Shown here: piece by piece, positions 59,177 through 64,000 of the stretch
How positions within the stretch are numbered: the first letter of the stretch is position 1
Layout of the letters: each line of letters starts with the position of its first letter
Origin: Citromicrobium bathyomarinum
Lineage (GTDB): Bacteria > Pseudomonadota > Alphaproteobacteria > Sphingomonadales > Sphingomonadaceae
Direction: 5' to 3'
DNA: 64,000 nucleotides
NCBI RefSeq assembly: GCF_021021475.1
Contig: NZ_JAINWL010000003.1
Location: 124,001-188,000, forward strand
Made by a program: the position numbers and the translations under genes
Notes under the pieces: model-generated
Seen by the model: only the letters and a program-made list of their open reading frames with translations
The model's database searches: none
Told to the model about the DNA's origin: nothing

Positions 59177-60484
59177 TTATGCGTCGACCTTCGCGGCTCC
59201 CTTTTTGGATTTTGCCTTGGGCTTGCCCTTCGACGAGGACAGCAGGTTCTTGAGGTCGATCGAGCCAAGCAGCGATTTCTTGTCGGTCGATGCGCCGGTA
59301 TCGATCTCTTCATCGCTCGCGGTGAGGATGCGGTCCGCGACGGTGCGAAGCTGCGCGGTGACCTTGCTCGATTTGTTCGCTTCCACGAAAGCCTGGCCCA
59401 ATTTGGCGGCGGTGGTCGCCGCCTTCGGGTCGTAGGGGATGACGAAATCGACCTTGCGCTCGACCGACGCTTCGTAATCACCACGGGTGATTTCGCTCAG
59501 GCCGTTCTGCACCCTGTTGGCGAGAAGCAGCGGCTGTGCGTGGGGTGCGTGCGTTTTCAGCCAGCTGAGAATGCGGATCGTGTCGCGCGCCGATGCGAGC
59601 GTGAATTCGCACACCAGCGCAACAACGTTCACATCCGCCAGCAGCTGGGGGAAGTTGATCAGCATGTTGCGCGGCATATCGATCACCGTCATTTCGAACG
59701 CCTGCCGGAATTCCTCTTCCAGCTGCACGAAACCCGCGCCGTCGGTCATCAACGGCGAATTGATCGGCGCTTCCGCAGACAGAACGGACAGATTGTCGTT
59801 CGCACGGATCATCGCGCGTTCGATGAACAGGCCGTCGATCCGACCGGGATTGTCGATCGCGTCGGTCAGCCCGCGACCCGGCTCGAGGTCGAGCGTGAGG
59901 GCGCCGGTGCCGAAGTGCACATCGAGATCGAGCATCGCGGTCGGCAGCTTGTGCTCGTCGCTGAACAGCCATGCGAGCGAGGTTGCGACGGTTGAGGCGC
60001 CAGAGCCGCCGCGCGTGCCCACGACCGCAGTCGAGATATGCCGACGAGCGGCCTGCGCATCGACGGCTTTGGGCGCGGAGAAGACCGCCTGCGCTTCGTT
60101 GAGCGCATCGCGCACCTGGCCCGAGGCGAGCGGCTTCAGAAGATAATCGTGAATCCCGCTGGCGATCAGATCGCGATACAGACGCACGTCGTTGACCTGG
60201 CCCACGGCGATCACGACGGTCCCCGGTTCGCACACTTCGGCGAGCGCGTTGATATCGGTCAGCGGGTCGCTGCATTCGGAAAGATCGACCACCAGGATAT
60301 TGGGGCTGGCCGCAACCGCGAGCGACTGGATCGCGTTGCGCAGGCCACCCTTGGCGCATTTTTCGGGCGCCCAGCCCAGTTCGGCGACGACCGGGCGCAG
60401 CGTATCGATTGCGGTGTCGTCGCACAGGAAGGCGGCGAAGGGATCGCGATTGCCTGACATGCCTGAATTCCACGGAGCGTTCAT
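59177..60484 (-). CDS. cpaE: Pilus assembly ATPase-like protein CpaE (TadZ)
   Basis: This 435-residue localisation factor has a receiver-like N-terminal domain (to about 130) and a MinD/ParA-like ATPase domain. Its P-loop is deviant: VVGTRGGSGASTVATSLAW at about 155-173, with Ala in place of the usual Lys, as in Caulobacter CpaE. Further MinD-like motifs are MLDLDVHFGTGALTLDLEPG and MTVIDMPRNM. A basic Ser/Lys-rich tail ends the protein. CpaE directs pilus assembly to the pole. It is followed by tadB without a cpaF gene. Confidence 0.92.
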   Translation of the reverse strand: MNAPWNSGMSGNRDPFAAFLCDDTAIDTLRPVVAELGWAPEKCAKGGLRNAIQSLAVAASPNILVVDLSECSDPLTDINALAEVCEPGTVVIAVGQVNDVRLYRDLIASGIHDYLLKPLASGQVRDALNEAQAVFSAPKAVDAQAARRHISTAVVGTRGGSGASTVATSLAWLFSDEHKLPTAMLDLDVHFGTGALTLDLEPGRGLTDAIDNPGRIDGLFIERAMIRANDNLSVLSAEAPINSPLMTDGAGFVQLEEEFRQAFEMTVIDMPRNMLINFPQLLADVNVVALVCEFTLASARDTIRILSWLKTHAPHAQPLLLANRVQNGLSEITRGDYEASVERKVDFVIPYDPKAATTAAKLGQAFVEANKSSKVTAQLRTVADRILTASDEEIDTGASTDKKSLLGSIDLKNLLSSSKGKPKAKSKKGAAKVDA

Positions 60485-60511
60485 CGTGTGTCCTCGTTCA
60501 ATCGCTGTGGC

Positions 60512-61156
60512 TCAGTCCGGGCTGCCCGAACCCGTTGCGGGCGCGCTGCTCGCGGACGGCGAGCCGCCGCTGCGGTAGGCCTCTATCGCCCGGTTCGAGC
60601 CGTTGACGCTGGAGCCGCCCCTGCTGGACTGTCCCCGCACGAGGTCTTCCGGATTGGCGACCATCGCCGCGTAGTTGCTGTTGGTGGCGCAGCCGTAATT
60701 GCGGCTGGTCGCATTGGCGAAATTGCCATCGCCATCGTCGGTCCAGTTGGGGCAGGTCGGCACGGTGGCGACCGAGCGGGTGACGATCACCCGGGTGCGT
60801 CCGGGCTCGACGAAGCCCTCGGTCACCGGGGCCTGATCGCTCAGGAGCAGGCCGTAACGTTCGACGATTCCTGCGACCGCCGCGATCGTCGCCGGGCTGG
60901 CGGTGTCCGCCTCGACCGCGACGCGATCGCCGTAATCCAGATCGAGCGCCTCGAACCAGCCCGCCAGGCGGCGCTGTTCGGGGATCGGCAACCCGCCCGG
61001 GCCTGCGGCCACGTCGAGCGTGTAATGCGTGCGCTCCACCACCGGCTGGTTGAGGCTGTAGAGGCTGCGGTTGAAATCGGGTGCGGCGCATCCGCCAAGG
61101 CCCAGCACGAGGGCCGAGGTGAGCATGGCGGCGGCAAGACGGGCGTTGCGTTTCAT
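60512..61156 (-). CDS. cpaD: Pilus assembly lipoprotein CpaD
   Basis: This 214-residue outer-membrane lipoprotein has a lipobox VLGLGGCAAP with Cys23. The mature domain resembles CpaD (Tad pilotin-like): THYTLDVAAGPGGLPIPEQRR, RLAGWFEALDLDYGDRVAVE, and PNWTDDGDGNFANATSRNYGCATNSNYAAMVANPEDLVRG, which carries two cysteines. It assists the CpaC secretin. ATG 61156 was chosen over 61174 because it starts the signal peptide. The C-terminus is Ser/Gly/Pro-rich. Spacing to cpaC is 14 nt and to cpaE 27 nt, so the operon is tight. Confidence 0.9.
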   Translation of the reverse strand: MKRNARLAAAMLTSALVLGLGGCAAPDFNRSLYSLNQPVVERTHYTLDVAAGPGGLPIPEQRRLAGWFEALDLDYGDRVAVEADTASPATIAAVAGIVERYGLLLSDQAPVTEGFVEPGRTRVIVTRSVATVPTCPNWTDDGDGNFANATSRNYGCATNSNYAAMVANPEDLVRGQSSRGGSSVNGSNRAIEAYRSGGSPSASSAPATGSGSPD

Positions 61157-61170
61157 GGTCACTGGTCCTC

Positions 61171-62763
61171 TCAATCGTTCAGGCTGAAGCCCGGCGCGGC
61201 AGACGCACTGCGCTGCCGCTTGCGCGGCTTTTCGGCGCGCTGCGGACCGGGCTGCTGCCCTTGCGAGATCTGCGGCCCGCGTGACTGCCGGTCGCTGGTG
61301 GTGGGGCCGGGGCGATCGGGCACGCCGCCCTGCGGGACGGTTTCCTTGAAGCCCAGCTGGCTGAGCGTGTCGGGGCTGTTGTAGCCATCGGTCGGCAGGC
61401 GGATGTCGTTGCCGTCGACCGGCTTCACCAGATAGGGGGTGATGACGATGACCAGTTCGGTCTCGCCCTTGCGGAAGCTGTTGGAGCGGAACAGGTTGCC
61501 CAGGATCGGAACGTCGCCCAGGCCCGGCGCCTTGTCGATCGTGCTCTGGGAATTGTTGGTCATCAGCCCGGCGATCATGAAGCTCTGGCCCGAACCAAGT
61601 TCGACCGTGGTCGATGCGCGGCGGGTGATCAGCGCGGGGATCTGCACCCCGTCGAGCGAGACCGCGCCTTGCGACGACAGCTCGCTGACTTCGGGCGACA
61701 CGCGGATCGAGATGCGGCCATTGGCCAGCACCGTGGGCGTGTAGGTCAGCTTGACGCCGTAGTTGCGATATTCAACCGAGGTCGCGCCGAGCCCCTGGCT
61801 GATCGGGATCGGGAATTCGCCGCCAGCCAGAAAATCTGCGGTTTCGCCCGACAGCGCGGTCAGGTTGGGTTGCGAGAGCGTGCTGACGAGGCCGTTGGTC
61901 TCGGCAAGGTCGAGCGCTGCAGCGAGGTCCATACCGAACAGGCTGCCCAGCCCCGCGATGGTGGCTCCGGTGCCGTTGCCGGTGATGACGGTAGAGCCGT
62001 CGCTACCGCCGGTCACACCGACGCCGACGGGGCCGCCGGGGGTGTATTGCGGCGCAAAGTTGCGCCCGCGGGTGACCCCGAACTGGAAGCCGTTGGTGGC
62101 ATCCGAGCTGAGCAGGTTGGCCCCGATCGCGCGGACCAGCGAACGGCTGACCTCTGCGAAGCGGACCTGAAGGTTGACCTGCAACGGGGTAGCCGTGGTC
62201 AGCCGGGCGATCACATTGGTCTCATCGCCCAGGAAGGCAGAAACCAGACGCTCCGCCTCGGCTGCATCTTCCGGGTTGGCGACCGTGCCGGTCAGCAGCA
62301 CGGTGTTGCTGCCCATCGTGGCGACGGAGATCTTCGCCTGCGGCATTGCGAGCGCAAGCATCTGGTCGAGGCTGCCGATATTGGAGCCGACCCGCACGTT
62401 GGCGGCCCAGATCACATCGCCCGCAGCGTTGCTGGCGTAGACGGTGGTCTCACCGCCCGACTTGCCGAACAGGTAGAGCTGGCGCTGCGACTTGACCTGA
62501 ATGTCCGCAATCGAATCATTGGCGATGAACACATCCGCCATCGATCCGGGCACGTTGATCAGCTCGCCTTTGCCGATCGACAGGACGATGTCCTGCGTCG
62601 GGCGGACGACGGATTGTGCGTCGGCCATCGTCGGGACGATCGAAAGCGGTGCGGCGCACAGCGCGGCACCGAGCAGCATGGGCCGCAGCCGAGGCCGCGC
62701 CCGTTTGCCTGCGGGGCGCGATGCAGTGCTTGTGGTGGCGTTCATTATGCTTGCCTTTTCCAT
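61171..62763 (-). CDS. cpaC: Pilus secretin CpaC (RcpA)
   Basis: This 530-residue outer-membrane secretin forms the channel for the Flp pilus. It has a signal-like N-terminus with a long basic lead (residues 1 to about 49, AAPLSIVPTMADAQ). The N0 domain and BON-type repeat (LSIGKGELINVPGSMADVFIAN, AKISVATMGSNTVLLTGTVANPE) are followed by the secretin core near 260-440. That core carries the C-terminal signature VPILGNLFRSNSFRKGETELVIVITPYLVKPV. A proline- and Gln-rich tail of about 60 residues ends it. It is 2 nt from cpaB on the same strand. Confidence 0.93.
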   Translation of the reverse strand: MEKASIMNATTSTASRPAGKRARPRLRPMLLGAALCAAPLSIVPTMADAQSVVRPTQDIVLSIGKGELINVPGSMADVFIANDSIADIQVKSQRQLYLFGKSGGETTVYASNAAGDVIWAANVRVGSNIGSLDQMLALAMPQAKISVATMGSNTVLLTGTVANPEDAAEAERLVSAFLGDETNVIARLTTATPLQVNLQVRFAEVSRSLVRAIGANLLSSDATNGFQFGVTRGRNFAPQYTPGGPVGVGVTGGSDGSTVITGNGTGATIAGLGSLFGMDLAAALDLAETNGLVSTLSQPNLTALSGETADFLAGGEFPIPISQGLGATSVEYRNYGVKLTYTPTVLANGRISIRVSPEVSELSSQGAVSLDGVQIPALITRRASTTVELGSGQSFMIAGLMTNNSQSTIDKAPGLGDVPILGNLFRSNSFRKGETELVIVITPYLVKPVDGNDIRLPTDGYNSPDTLSQLGFKETVPQGGVPDRPGPTTSDRQSRGPQISQGQQPGPQRAEKPRKRQRSASAAPGFSLND

Positions 62764-62765
62764 GA

Positions 62766-63827
62766 TCAGTCCCGCCTGAGCTGGCTGGTCTGCGCGGTAT
62801 CCGTCTTGACCGTGCCGGTCTTGCCGGCGGGCACGGCGGTGCTTTCCTGGCCGCGCATCACGCGCACGACGGGTCCGCTGAAAACGGGCGGTCCGACGGG
62901 AGTGCCATCGGGCACGGCAACCGGCCCGGCAGCGACCTGCGGGGCAGATCCACCGTTGTTCTGCGGTTGCGGAACGCGCCGCTCAAAGCGCGAGACGTCG
63001 GCGCCGGTGACGAAAGAGGCGCCCGTGTCGCTGGGCATGTTGCGTGCACGGGCGAGCAGGCGCGCTTCTTCTTCGGGTGTCGCATCGTCGGGGATGGCGA
63101 TGTCACCCGAAGCCAGCGCACGCTCCAGATCTGTGCTGTTGTCCGCGATCGAGCGCAGCGAGAGGCTGAGCGTGCCGACGGTCTGCGCGACCGCGATCTT
63201 TTCGGCGATCTTGGGAGTCACCTCCAGAGTGACGGTGCTGAAGCCGTTGACCACCGTCTGGCCGTCCACGGTGTTCTGCGAGGTCGACTGGTCGGTCGCG
63301 AGTACGCGCAGATTGCGCAAAATGGTTTCGGTGGCTTTCACGCCTTCGGTCTCGTGGGTCATCATCAGATCGACCCGGTCGCCGGGGAAGACGAAGCCTG
63401 CGACACTGGTCTGGGCGTTCACCGGCACGGTGATTGCGCGCATGCCGGGGCCAAGCGCTGCGGCCAGGAAGCCGCGATCGCCCGGCGCGACCAGCGCGCC
63501 CTGGGTGACCGGTTCGCCGGCGGTGATCTGGTAGCGTACCACGGTGCCCAGCAGTTTGGACACGTCGGCCTCGCCGTCGATGAAATAGGCGTCGCGGACC
63601 AGTTCCTGGGGCCAGGCCTGATAGCTGATCGCATCCTGAGTGATGATCGTGCCGACCGGCAGGCTGCGCTGGGCGACCAGCACGCGCGGGCCCGTCGGCT
63701 CCACCGGGCCGGTTGCCGCAGCCACTTCCGGGGCGGACGCGCCGGCAAACATGCTGCGCGCGATGAACGCTGTGCCCGCTGCGATGACCAGTGCCGCCAG
63801 CAGCAGAACCAGCTTCTTCCTATCCAT
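62766..63827 (-). CDS. cpaB: Pilus assembly protein CpaB
   Basis: This 353-residue periplasmic protein has an N-terminal helix (KLVLLLAALVIAAGTAFIARSM). An SAF domain (about 47-120, RSLPVGTIITQDAISYQAWP, ... YQITAGEPVTQGALV) and an RcpC/CpaB core (RAITVPVNAQTSVAGFVFPGDRVDLMM) follow. The C-terminal part is Pro/Gly-rich. It contacts the secretin and is the first gene of this pilus operon within the window. ATG 63827 starts the helix. The 137 nt upstream hold no other recognised gene except a likely partial one at the edge. Confidence 0.92.
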   Translation of the reverse strand: MDRKKLVLLLAALVIAAGTAFIARSMFAGASAPEVAAATGPVEPTGPRVLVAQRSLPVGTIITQDAISYQAWPQELVRDAYFIDGEADVSKLLGTVVRYQITAGEPVTQGALVAPGDRGFLAAALGPGMRAITVPVNAQTSVAGFVFPGDRVDLMMTHETEGVKATETILRNLRVLATDQSTSQNTVDGQTVVNGFSTVTLEVTPKIAEKIAVAQTVGTLSLSLRSIADNSTDLERALASGDIAIPDDATPEEEARLLARARNMPSDTGASFVTGADVSRFERRVPQPQNNGGSAPQVAAGPVAVPDGTPVGPPVFSGPVVRVMRGQESTAVPAGKTGTVKTDTAQTSQLRRD

Positions 63828-63964
63828 GACTTAAAAGTCCCCCAGATCGAACATATCCACGCCGAAGGGCGGGATGGCTCGCTTGACTAAGCGACAACTG
63901 GTTAAAATGGAGTTCATTGAACTTCTCGCGCTTTGCTGCGGCATTGCGGGCAGAGCCTGCATCT

Positions 63965-64000
63965 TCAGGCGGTTAGGCCGATCGCTGCACCGGCAGCGGG
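63965..64000 (-). CDS. Partial C-terminus of an unidentified gene upstream of cpaB
   Basis: On the minus strand the edge reads in one frame as PAAGAAIGLTA followed by TGA at 63965-63967, about 137 nt before cpaB. From gene order in similar loci this would be a prepilin peptidase (CpaA) or pilin, but eleven residues are too few to identify it or even to prove that the frame is coding. Confidence 0.25.
   Translation of the reverse strand, partial: PAAGAAIGLTA

Overview
The window is a GC-rich, gene-dense chromosomal segment of an alphaproteobacterium. The most likely placement is Sphingomonadales, near Erythrobacter (Erythrobacteraceae). This rests on a ChpT-type histidine phosphotransferase, large TonB-dependent receptors with the VTGSRI plug start, an ATP12-type F1 assembly chaperone, the GatCAB amidotransferase, a STAS-MlaE/MlaF/MlaD lipid transport operon and a Cpa/Tad pilus locus. 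Taxonomy is inferred from gene content only. No transposase, integrase, prophage, CRISPR array or tRNA was seen. Almost all coding is accounted for; the only gene-free stretch over 300 bases holds the RNase P RNA.

Layout. 1-2377: end of an RluA/RluD-type pseudouridine synthase, a pair of inverted REP-like palindromes, a small JAMM metallopeptidase, then ChpT and an AmpD-like amidase as a coupled pair. 2425-2806: rnpB. 2822-6279 (minus): UDP-glucose dehydrogenase with a PPP-type phosphatase, and NhaA. 6369-8902: an NfrB-like inner-membrane glycosyltransferase coupled to an NfrA-C-terminus-like partner. 8967-12448: a TauE/SafE permease, a TIGR02186-type membrane protein and a HerA-like ATPase. 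12497-17093 (minus): QueE, MtfA-like peptidase and ValS, which carries an AT-rich patch near its C-terminus. 17164-20719: Mla-type transport operon. 20769-24534 (minus): ATP12, small membrane protein, HAD phosphatase, PaiB-like flavin protein, RluC-like synthase and FluC/CrcB. 24759-32550: rpsU, FKBP, DUF4153 protein, gatC-gatA-gatB interrupted by a foreign-looking AT-rich membrane gene, SGNH hydrolase, trmL. 32531-38986 (minus): SH3-type protein, small beta-rich protein, M16 protease, penicillin/AHL acylase family. 39188-42151: clpB and a small Cys-rich exported protein whose ribosome binding site lies in a hairpin. 42258-53044: two related TonB receptors, a small exported protein, and a methyltransferase/TPR-2OG/2OG oxygenase operon. 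53168-57114: thiolase, SDR dehydrogenase, crotonase (a fatty or branched-chain acyl-CoA module) and MTA phosphorylase. 57118-64000 (minus): cpaB-cpaC-cpaD-cpaE-tadB-tadC, lacking the cpaF ATPase gene in its usual slot.

The most unusual signal is a 42-bp element present three times (901-942 plus, 13246-13287 minus, 55304-55345 plus). Each copy lies 12-23 nt before the start codon of an unrelated gene: chpT, queE and a crotonase. It ends in a perfect 9-bp tandem repeat (TGTGTCAGG twice). Its conserved frame reads FSxPGLCVRCVR. At two loci this frame belongs to a 37-40 codon upstream ORF whose stop overlaps the start of the downstream gene as ATGA. This could be a dispersed leader element, a regulator site, or a translational-coupling leader peptide. 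Secondary signals are the Shine-Dalgarno-sequestering hairpin after clpB, the valS mosaic patch, the AT-rich gene inside gatCAB and the missing cpaF.
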